Below, piece by piece: positions 34,352 through 41,480 of a stretch of DNA of 55,405 bases. Both the position numbers and the translations under genes were made by a program. Under the pieces are notes generated by a model. That model did no database searches. It saw nothing but the letters and a program-made list of their open reading frames with translations, and was not told the DNA's origin. The first letter of the stretch is position 1, and every line of letters starts with the position of its first letter. Origin of the DNA: Leekyejoonella antrihumi (lineage in GTDB: Bacteria; Actinomycetota; Actinomycetes; Actinomycetales; Dermatophilaceae); assembly GCF_007845645.1 (NCBI RefSeq), contig NZ_VCQV01000037.1, forward strand, positions 1 to 55,405. The letters run 5' to 3'.

Positions 34352-37189
34352 ATGCAGATCCATGACCTGGGATCGTTGTGGGTCGAGTCCGATGGCGTGC
34401 CCCTTCCGCTGGCCGACAAGCACATGGCCGCTGCCCTGTCTGCCCTGGTGGTTGACCTGGACCAGAAGGTCCGTTCGGACGTGCTCATCGACGCCATATG
34501 GGGCGAGGACCAGTCACGACGGGCATCGGCGGCACTGGACACTCTGATGGGGCGGCTGCGCCGGGTGCTCGACCCGGAGCGTTCGCCCCGGGCCACGTCG
34601 ACCGTTCTGCGCACTGTGGAGCAGGGGTATCGGCTGACGGTCCCGGGTGAGTCGGTCGACTCCTGGGCGTTTTCAGCGGCCGTTCGCAAGATCGAGGCGC
34701 TGCGCGAGTCGAACGACACGAGCGGCGTGCTCGCCACAACGGCAGCGGCGTTGGCGTTGTGGCGTGGCCGCCCGTACGACGACGTGGCGGACGACGGCTG
34801 GCTGCAGACCAGTCGCGCCCGGCTCACCGAGCAGCATCTGAGCGTCCAACAGAGCCGCGTCCAGGTGCTGCTCGAGGTCGGCCAGCCCGAGCAGGCGCTC
34901 GCCGAGCTGATCCCGGCGCTGGCCGAGCACCCCTTCGTCGAACGGCTGTGGGAGTGCCGGATGCTCGGTCTCTACCAGGCCGGTCGCGCTTCGGCCGCGG
35001 TGGAGGCGTATTCGGAGGTTGCCGGGCTGCTGGACCGCGAGCTCGGCACGACCCCGGGAGCGGGACTGCAGCGACTGAGGCAGCAGGTCCGGCAGCAGGA
35101 CCCAACTCTCGCGCGCGCACCACAGGGACGGGCCCGCCGGGAGATCCTTCGGATCCCGCGGCATCGGACGTCCTTGGTCGGTCGCTCGCAGGATGTCGAC
35201 ACCGTGGGCGTGCTGCTGCAGCAGCACCGGTTGGTGTCCATCATCGGGCCGGTCGGCTGCGGCAAGACGCGCCTGGCCACCGCGGTCGCAGAACGGGTGG
35301 AACCGCACTTCCCCGACGGCGTCTACTTCGTTGACCTCTCCGATGTCACCGAGGCACCCGATGTCGCCGATCGGATCCAGGAGACATTGCACATCGAAGG
35401 TGACAGCCACCAGCCATCCACACAGGCGGTTGCGGGGTTCTTGGCCGAGCGAACTGTCCTGCTGGTCCTGGACAACTGCGAACAGGTGCACCTGGCTGCC
35501 GCTGCTCTCGTCGAGGCCCTGGGCAATGCACAATCTGTACGTATCCTGACCACCAGCCGTCGGCGACTGGAGGTGGAGGACGAGTACGCCTACGCCCTCC
35601 GACCACTCGGGCTGCCATCAAGCAACGACGCGGCCGCCCTCGCCGTAAGTCCAGCAGTCATGCTGTTCACCGATCGGGCTGCAAGCCACGGGATGACGTT
35701 CGACCTGGCCGGCCCCCAAGGCGCGCAGATCGCCAGGATCTGTCAGGCGACGGATGGGCTCCCGCTCGGCATCGAGCTGGCCGCGGCCCGCATCCGAACC
35801 TTCCAGCTCCACGAGATCGTGGCAGCCATCCGCGACGACCCGACGTCACTGGGCGACTCGACGATCCTGCGAAGTCGGGGCCATGACGAGTCAACGCTTC
35901 GAGACTCCATCGAGTGGAGTCACGGCCTGCTCACCGAGCAGGAGCAGGCGGCGCACCGCCGACTGTCCGTCCTCCCCTCGAGGTTCACGCTGGAGGCAGC
36001 GGTCGCAGTCTGCACGGACGAGCTGCTGCCGGTGGACATGGTGCCGAACGCGCTCATCGGGCTGGCCGACCACTGCCTGTTGGAGGCGACCCAGCCCGAA
36101 CGGCCGGATGGCCCGTCACTGTTTCGACAGCTCGTGCCGATCCGAGCGCACGCAGCCAGCAAGCTGACGCGCGCCGGCGAAGGCGACGACACGGCCGCGT
36201 CCCTCATGCAGTGGGTCATTGACACCGTCGCAGCAGGCCCCCGAATGGGTCAGTCGGATCACGGCCGAGGGGACCAACGACTACAAGACAATCGGCGCAC
36301 CATCACCGCCGCCCTCGAGTCGGCCATCGCGGTCGGCCCGACCGACGAGGTCGTCATTACGCTGTGCCGACTCGTGCCCTACTGGTGGCTGGACGGGAAC
36401 CTGAGCCCCGAGACCGTGCGCCTCATCTCCACGGTCGCCTCCACAGTCGGGGCTGCGAACAGCGAGTTCGCCGTCGCGGCCGTCACCGCCGCACACGGAT
36501 CGTTCCTCGCAGTCAACGAGCAGGACAGCGCCGGCCCGGATGCGCTGAGCCAAGCCATCAAGCAACTGCTCGAGGCACCGGCCGGCCTACAGGTGTTTGC
36601 CGCGGAGCTACTCCTGGCCGTCGCCGCGGCCTGCTGGGTCGGCGGTGACCTCGCCTCGGCGGAGTCCGCCGCCGATGGCGTCGCCGAGTACGGGGAGCGG
36701 CTCGACGATGACCACCTCCGGGTGCTCGCCAGGGGGGTCAGGTGCGCGATGGGATTGATGGTCGACCCCGCGCACGCCGGTGAGATAGCGCAGTCCGTGC
36801 TGCTGGAGAGCCGCAAGGTGGGCAACACGGCGGCTGCCATCATGTGTCTGCACACGCTGTACATGTCCGCGCTCTTCGCCCAGGACGGCCCGGCCGGTCT
36901 GCGGTGGACTGCAGAGGCCATCCGCTGCCAACAGGACATCGGCCAGCGCAACGCGGCAGCCACCCTCGAGGCCCGCGGCAGCCTGTTCATCATCTCCGCC
37001 TACCCGCGCGACGCCGTTCGCTGCTATGGCGCGGCCTACCTGCAGTACTCGCGCCTGGGGCGCAGCTGGCAGCTCCCTGGGACCGAGGCGCTGATCGAAA
37101 CCATCCGCGGTCGGCTCTCCCGCAAGGAGTTCGACGAGGCCTGGACCAGTGGCGAGCGGCTGGCGGCAAGCGACCTGGCGTGGGTATGA
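34352..37189 (+). CDS. SARP/BTAD-type transcriptional regulator with ATPase and repeat domains (AfsR-like)
   Basis: 945 residues. 1-95 form an OmpR-type winged helix (LSALVVDLDQKVRSDVLIDA, SALDTLMGRLRRVL); 100-245 a BTAD helical domain (LLEVGQPEQALAELIPALAE); from about 270 an NB-ARC-like ATPase with Walker A GPVGCGKT at about 300 and Walker B VLLVLDNCEQVHL; then GLPLGIELAAARIRTF; and from about 650 an Ala-rich helical repeat region resembling TPRs. Such proteins switch on pathways in response to unknown signals. It is the last native gene before the tRNA scar, with no obvious target cluster beside it other than cox. Confidence 0.88.
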   Translation: MQIHDLGSLWVESDGVPLPLADKHMAAALSALVVDLDQKVRSDVLIDAIWGEDQSRRASAALDTLMGRLRRVLDPERSPRATSTVLRTVEQGYRLTVPGESVDSWAFSAAVRKIEALRESNDTSGVLATTAAALALWRGRPYDDVADDGWLQTSRARLTEQHLSVQQSRVQVLLEVGQPEQALAELIPALAEHPFVERLWECRMLGLYQAGRASAAVEAYSEVAGLLDRELGTTPGAGLQRLRQQVRQQDPTLARAPQGRARREILRIPRHRTSLVGRSQDVDTVGVLLQQHRLVSIIGPVGCGKTRLATAVAERVEPHFPDGVYFVDLSDVTEAPDVADRIQETLHIEGDSHQPSTQAVAGFLAERTVLLVLDNCEQVHLAAAALVEALGNAQSVRILTTSRRRLEVEDEYAYALRPLGLPSSNDAAALAVSPAVMLFTDRAASHGMTFDLAGPQGAQIARICQATDGLPLGIELAAARIRTFQLHEIVAAIRDDPTSLGDSTILRSRGHDESTLRDSIEWSHGLLTEQEQAAHRRLSVLPSRFTLEAAVAVCTDELLPVDMVPNALIGLADHCLLEATQPERPDGPSLFRQLVPIRAHAASKLTRAGEGDDTAASLMQWVIDTVAAGPRMGQSDHGRGDQRLQDNRRTITAALESAIAVGPTDEVVITLCRLVPYWWLDGNLSPETVRLISTVASTVGAANSEFAVAAVTAAHGSFLAVNEQDSAGPDALSQAIKQLLEAPAGLQVFAAELLLAVAAACWVGGDLASAESAADGVAEYGERLDDDHLRVLARGVRCAMGLMVDPAHAGEIAQSVLLESRKVGNTAAAIMCLHTLYMSALFAQDGPAGLRWTAEAIRCQQDIGQRNAAATLEARGSLFIISAYPRDAVRCYGAAYLQYSRLGRSWQLPGTEALIETIRGRLSRKEFDEAWTSGERLAASDLAWV

Positions 37190-37228
37190 CATCGGTGTGC
37201 CGGGCAGCCCTCCCCTGGATACAACGAA

Positions 37229-37260
37229 ACGCGGGCCCTTCCAGGTGGAAGAGCCCGCGT
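37229..37260. terminator. Strong hairpin between the SARP gene and the tRNA fragment
   Basis: Arms of 15 bases (acgcgggcccttcca / tggaagagcccgcgt, one mismatch) with a two-base centre; the minus-strand reading continues into gtttcgttg. It lies seven bases past the CCA end of the tRNA fragment, where a tRNA terminator belongs, and 40 bases past the SARP stop, so it can serve both. Confidence 0.75.
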
Positions 37261-37266
37261 GCGCCG

Positions 37267-37306
37267 TGGAGCCGCCTATCGGAATCGAACCGATGACCTA
37301 TTCTTT
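37267..37306 (-). other. 3' part of a tRNA gene (probably tRNA-Thr): putative attachment site
   Basis: Read on the minus strand, this has the end of the anticodon arm (AAAGAATAGG), a five-pair T arm (ATCGG, loop TTCGATT, CCGAT), the acceptor strand AGGCGGC, then TCCA. The 5' half, anticodon and D arm are missing: beyond 37306 the sequence turns into unrelated gcgcgacccc. The TCCA end and sequence resemble actinobacterial tRNA-Thr. A break just past the anticodon loop is where many tyrosine integrases recombine, so this is best read as one att scar of an integrated element. Confidence 0.75.
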
Positions 37307-37775
37307 GCGCGACCCCGTCGCACGAGGGCCCGTAACGGACCACACCGGCGCGTTTCCGCAGGTCACAGGCTTGGAGCCGGCTCGTTGGGGTTCAGCACAA
37401 CGCAACTGGATCCGTTCAAACGTGTCACAAACGTGTCACTCGGAGGCGACGTGTCGGCAGTCAGTCGGCCAACCGAATCTACGTCTTTGGCGATGTTCGG
37501 TGCCGCCAGCGCGCTATCGATGGCCTGCGCAGGGCTCTCGCGGCCTGAGACGACCACGTGCAGCACGCCTTACCGGCTCACCACCGCGTCGGCACTCGAA
37601 GATGCTCCGACTGTCGACACGCTGCTCCCCCAACTCCCCAAAAAAAATTGGCCGATAATGGCGAGTATGACAACGCATGAAGTGCGGGCGAGCGGCAGCC
37701 GCTATGTGTCGGGTGACTGTCGATGTCGTGGGGCCTGCCCCTCAAAAGCAGCAGGCTCCACAAGGCGAGTTTGGC
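37307..37775. other. Non-coding island edge
   Basis: This 469-base stretch between the tRNA fragment and the first island gene holds no reading frame that I can support. It has a tandem direct repeat at 37417-37438 and a poly-A stretch near 37640. No integrase gene is visible; it may lie at the other end, outside the window. Confidence 0.5.
37417..37438 (+). repeat. Two perfect 11-bp tandem direct repeats near the att site
   Basis: caaacgtgtca occurs twice in direct succession, about 110 bases inside the island from the tRNA fragment. Short direct repeats in that position are typical integrase arm sites or excisionase sites. Confidence 0.6.
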
Positions 37776-39749
37776 TCAGGCGGGCATATGTGTCTCGAAC
37801 CAGCTGACCGTTCGGGTCAAGAAGTCGGTCATCGCCGGATAGGCTCGCACGCCGTGCCCCTCCTGAGGGTAAATGACCAGTCTCGAGTCCACCCCCTGAG
37901 CGAGTAGTGCTTGGTGGAACTCGCGTGCTTGACCAGGTGGGGTGCAGCGGTCGTTGGCGCCCGCGACATTGAGGCATGGTGTGCGGACCTTGCTGGCCTG
38001 TAGCACGGGGCTGCGGGTGTGCGCTGAGCTGCCAGGTTCTTCGGGGTCCGCGCCGAGGAAGGTGTTGCCCCAGCCTGCGATATTGCTGGTGAACGACTGG
38101 CTGTACCAGTCGGTTACGGGCGAGACCGGTACGGCTGCGGCGAAGCGCTGATCCTGAGTCACGAGCCAGGAGGACATGAATCCGCCGTAGCTACCGCCGA
38201 TCAGCCCGACCCGGGAACCGTCGACGACGCCGCGGTCGATCAAGGTGTCAACGCCGGACAGGTAGTCGTGAGTATCCGCGCCACCCATGTCTCCGACAAC
38301 GTGTCGCGCAAACGCCTGACCTCGCCCGCCGCTGCCCCGCGGGTTCGGGCTCAATACTGCGTAGCCGCGCGAGACCAGCAGCGGCACCCACTGGTAGTTC
38401 ATCGACCAGGTGTTGCGGAAAGCCCAAATCGGGCCGCCGTGCACATTGACTATCAGCGGAAACGGCCCGTCGCCTGGGGGGGTGCACAGCACACCCTCGA
38501 TCTCCAAGCCGTCGGGGGCCGGCCAGGACACCGCCTGGGCTGTGCCTGCGATCGAGAGCAGGTAGTCCGTGCCGGTGTGGGCGACAGAGGCGAGCACCTC
38601 GTCCTTCTCTCCACCGGCCAACACGATCTGCGGCGGCAGGTGGTACGCCTCCTGGACGGTGGCGACCCGGCCGTCGGCGGTGAAGGCCCCATCCGGATAC
38701 CACGGGCCTCCGCACGCCATCTCGGTGCAGAACAGCTCGCTTACCTGGCCGGTGGCGACGTCGAGGATGCCCGCGACCGAGTCCAGGTGACGCTGGCCGA
38801 AATACCCCAGCCGGGTGTTGCCGATCCACTCCAATCGGGTGACGTCAGTGTGAGCGGTGTCAATTGTCGTGTGCGTGCCTGAGGCAAGGTCGATGAGGAG
38901 GAGGTCTCCCGCGACAACCCAGCGGTCGCTGCAGACCGCCTGCACGATTGACACGTGGGTGCCGTCCGGCGAACCGGTGGGCAGCGCGAGTTGCACCTCG
39001 CTGCGCAGCAGCTCTGTGCTCTGGCCATTTGAGACGTCGATGAGTGTGAGCGCAGCGGTGTACCAGTCGTCCTCGCTCGGGCGGTTCGAGGTCACTGCGA
39101 CGACCTGGCTGGGACCGCACCAGCCCGCCTCCCAACAGTTCAGCCCGTCCGGGGAAAGCCTCGATACGGTGCCCGTCGCGATCGTGTACAACCACAGGCT
39201 GCGCCACGCGCTCTCTTCGGCGCCGGTCTCGACCAGCGGGTGCCAGGCGGGCAGCTCGTCGTCGAGACGCGCATTGGTGCCTGATCCTTGCCCGCCGGAC
39301 AGGTCGGCTCCCAGCCCTGCGACGCCCAGCAAAATCTGCGCGCTGTCTGGGGACCAGTACGCGTATTCCACGGTGCCCGGCACGGCAGGCGCCTCGACCG
39401 CCTCCCCGAACCGATCATCGCCGAGCAGGAATAGTTGAAACACGCCAGCCTTGCCCCGGTCGGACAGGAACGCCAAGCGTGCGCCGTCGGGGGCGTATCG
39501 CGCCCAGCGCGCCGAACCAGCGCCGGCCGATACCGGGCGAAGCTCACCATCGGCTGCGGTGAAGATCGCGGTGCGAGGCAGACCGATTAGCTCGTCGTAC
39601 ACGGACCCGGTCACGACCACCCGGGAGCCGTCAGCGGTGACGTGCGGCTCGCGCAGTGCGTGCGGTCGGCCGAACGCTGGTTCGTGCAGCCGCCGGAAGT
39701 GTTCGGCAATCGCGGCATACTCGGGCGTTTCTCGTAGGTCGTTCGACAT
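37776..39749 (-). CDS. S9-family serine peptidase (acylaminoacyl/dipeptidyl peptidase type), island copy 1
   Basis: 657 residues. The N-terminal two thirds form a beta-propeller with repeats such as YAPDGARLAFLSDRGKAG and YWSPDSAQILLGV. The catalytic domain holds HGGPIWAF (oxyanion), NPRGSGGRG, nucleophile GGSYGG with Ser520, Asp600 in GANDRCTPPGQ and His632 in QEGHG. No signal peptide, so it is cytoplasmic and should act on imported short peptides or acyl-peptides. It shares with the second peptidase the segments CSDRxxVAGD and CGxWYP, which set the pair apart. It is the last gene of a minus-strand run that includes the PucR regulator. Confidence 0.9.
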   Translation of the reverse strand: MSNDLRETPEYAAIAEHFRRLHEPAFGRPHALREPHVTADGSRVVVTGSVYDELIGLPRTAIFTAADGELRPVSAGAGSARWARYAPDGARLAFLSDRGKAGVFQLFLLGDDRFGEAVEAPAVPGTVEYAYWSPDSAQILLGVAGLGADLSGGQGSGTNARLDDELPAWHPLVETGAEESAWRSLWLYTIATGTVSRLSPDGLNCWEAGWCGPSQVVAVTSNRPSEDDWYTAALTLIDVSNGQSTELLRSEVQLALPTGSPDGTHVSIVQAVCSDRWVVAGDLLLIDLASGTHTTIDTAHTDVTRLEWIGNTRLGYFGQRHLDSVAGILDVATGQVSELFCTEMACGGPWYPDGAFTADGRVATVQEAYHLPPQIVLAGGEKDEVLASVAHTGTDYLLSIAGTAQAVSWPAPDGLEIEGVLCTPPGDGPFPLIVNVHGGPIWAFRNTWSMNYQWVPLLVSRGYAVLSPNPRGSGGRGQAFARHVVGDMGGADTHDYLSGVDTLIDRGVVDGSRVGLIGGSYGGFMSSWLVTQDQRFAAAVPVSPVTDWYSQSFTSNIAGWGNTFLGADPEEPGSSAHTRSPVLQASKVRTPCLNVAGANDRCTPPGQAREFHQALLAQGVDSRLVIYPQEGHGVRAYPAMTDFLTRTVSWFETHMPA

Positions 39750-40118
39750 GTTCAGCGCTCCTGTCAGATATGTGCACGCGCGAGATGTGCTTAGGCCGTC
39801 GATGTGGTCTGTCTCGTGACGATGTTGTGGGTGCAGGCCGTGGCTGAGGCTCTAGGGCAGCATCTCCCGGCTGTGGCCCAAGCGTGAGATTCTGCGCACC
39901 GGCCAAGGCGCTAGCGGATCTTGGGCTCATGTACTGGGACGCGATCGTGGAGCGCAGCTCCGGCAGGTTTGGCCCCGTGGTCTGTCCTTCACTGATGTGC
40001 CTCCTCGGCCAAGCGCAACCTTGCTTCTTCAAACTAATAGCTTTGCGGGCTGGCTAGTGTTGTACATCTGTGAAGAGCGGAACCCGCGGGCTGCTACAAG
40101 TGTCGTTTGTGGACTCTG
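39750..40118. promoter_or_regulatory. Gap between pucR and the first S9 peptidase
   Basis: 369 bases without a supported gene, between two minus-strand genes. It is long enough for a separate promoter for the peptidase. An AT-rich patch near 40030-40075 is the best promoter candidate. No long inverted repeat was found. Confidence 0.35.
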
Positions 40119-41351
40119 TTACCTCAGTTGCGTCAGTTGGGCGAGCTTGAGGCTCAGGTGTATCGCGAGTCGGTCATCGCCGCGGGAGAGGTCAAGGCCG
40201 CTGAGGTCTTCTATCCGGCGGAGGCGGTAGTAGAGGGTGGCACGGTGGATATGTAGTTCTGCGGCGGTGCGCTGCGCGTCGGCGGCATTGTCTAGGTACA
40301 CCTGCACTGTTTCGATGAGGTCTCGGTGAGTTGAATCGGGGTCGAGCAGCGGGCGGACCCCAGGGTGTATGCCCTCGGCCAGTTCGTGCGGCGGTAGTTT
40401 CGCCAGGAGTGCGTACACGCCCAGGCGGGAGTAGGGCACTACGGTTCCGAGCGCGCCGGTGATGCGCGCGACGTCGGCGGCCCTGCGGGCCTCGTGATAT
40501 GCGTGGTGGGCGTCGGTGAGGTTGCGGTGGGCGCCCGCGATGCCGACCCAGCCGGAGGGTGCTGGTTGCGAGCGGAGCTCGAGTGTGAGGCGTTGGTGCA
40601 CTTTTTGGGCGAGCTGCTCGAGTGCTGCGCTCTTGGCGGGCTGTGAGCCGTCCTGAGTGATCAGCAGCAGCGAGTGATCGGGTCGGTTCAGTGCGAGGGC
40701 GTGTTTCAGTGCGAGCTGGTGTTGTCCGTAGTCGACCGCGATGTGCAGCGCAAGCCGTTGCTGCTCGCTGAGCGGCTCGCTGGGGCCGTGGTCGGCCGTC
40801 GCGACGATCGCGGAGATCTGACCGGCGACGATGAGGTCTTCCTCGATGAGCTCGTCGGCCGCCTCTGCGCGAAGACTGGCGTCCGGGGAGACGAGGTCAC
40901 GTACGAGTTCACGTTCGCGGCTGCGGGTGACTTCGACGGTGAGGCGTTCACGGTGCAGGATCAAGGCTGCTTGCCGCGATGCTTCACGGACCGACTCGGC
41001 GTCTTGCCCGGTGACTGGCCCGTCGGAGCCGATCAGCCAGAGATAGCCAAGCATGCTGTCCTCGTACAGGATCGGCATGCCGATCCTGTCGGTCTCCAGG
41101 CCAATAGCGGGGCAGGCAGGGACCGTGAACAGGTCATCGGCGTGGCTGGGGCTTTGCGCGCCGAGGTAGCTAGTCAACTCGGTTGACACACGACGCCGCA
41201 TGATCGACTCCGTGCGCGCCCTGTCGACCTCGCCGGTGTGCGAGGTGTAGGCGAGCAGGCGGATGGATGGGTCGTCGATAGCGACTGAGCGGTGAAGGCG
41301 GGTACCCAGATGGTCGACGAGGCGTTGCAAGTCGGATGCCACACCAGTCAT
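40119..41351 (-). CDS. PucR-family transcriptional regulator
   Basis: 410 residues. The C-terminal PucR helix-turn-helix is distinctive: LIETVQVYLDNAADAQRTAA followed by ELHIHRATLYYRLRRIEDLS. The N-terminal half has a GAF-like sensor pattern (SIRLLAYTSHTGEVDRARTE, GMPILYEDSMLGYLWLIG), and the middle a GGDEF-like fold remnant (LVGIA-type PSGWVGIAGAHRNLTDAHHA), as in CdaR/PucR proteins. Members sense purine catabolites, sugar acids or amino acids; PutR of Bacillus responds to proline. It sits between the two S9 peptidases and is the only regulator found in the island, with a palindrome at 41373-41390 just before its start. Confidence 0.9.
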   Translation of the reverse strand: MTGVASDLQRLVDHLGTRLHRSVAIDDPSIRLLAYTSHTGEVDRARTESIMRRRVSTELTSYLGAQSPSHADDLFTVPACPAIGLETDRIGMPILYEDSMLGYLWLIGSDGPVTGQDAESVREASRQAALILHRERLTVEVTRSRERELVRDLVSPDASLRAEAADELIEEDLIVAGQISAIVATADHGPSEPLSEQQRLALHIAVDYGQHQLALKHALALNRPDHSLLLITQDGSQPAKSAALEQLAQKVHQRLTLELRSQPAPSGWVGIAGAHRNLTDAHHAYHEARRAADVARITGALGTVVPYSRLGVYALLAKLPPHELAEGIHPGVRPLLDPDSTHRDLIETVQVYLDNAADAQRTAAELHIHRATLYYRLRRIEDLSGLDLSRGDDRLAIHLSLKLAQLTQLR

Positions 41352-41372
41352 TGTAGGAATATCGGGCCAGTG

Positions 41373-41390
41373 CTTCGACGATTGTCGAAG
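41373..41390. promoter_or_regulatory. Palindrome upstream of pucR
   Basis: cttcgac-gatt-gtcgaag: perfect seven-base arms with a four-base centre, 22 bases before the pucR start. TTCGA half-sites recur before the oxidoreductase (48049-48060) and the binding-protein gene (49580-49601), so it may be the PucR site. Confidence 0.55.
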
Positions 41391-41480
41391 CCGGTTGGCG
41401 CGCGTCGAGAGTGTGGATGCACGCTGCGGGGTTGGCTCGTGCGTGTGTGAGCGGGCGCGTGAGACCGCCTGCCGTCTCGT

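Noticed and set aside
37363-37566. Integrase or excisionase C-terminal fragment on the minus strand beside the att site
   Set aside because: The 67-codon frame shows none of the tyrosine recombinase residues (R, HxxR, Y) and no helix-turn-helix.
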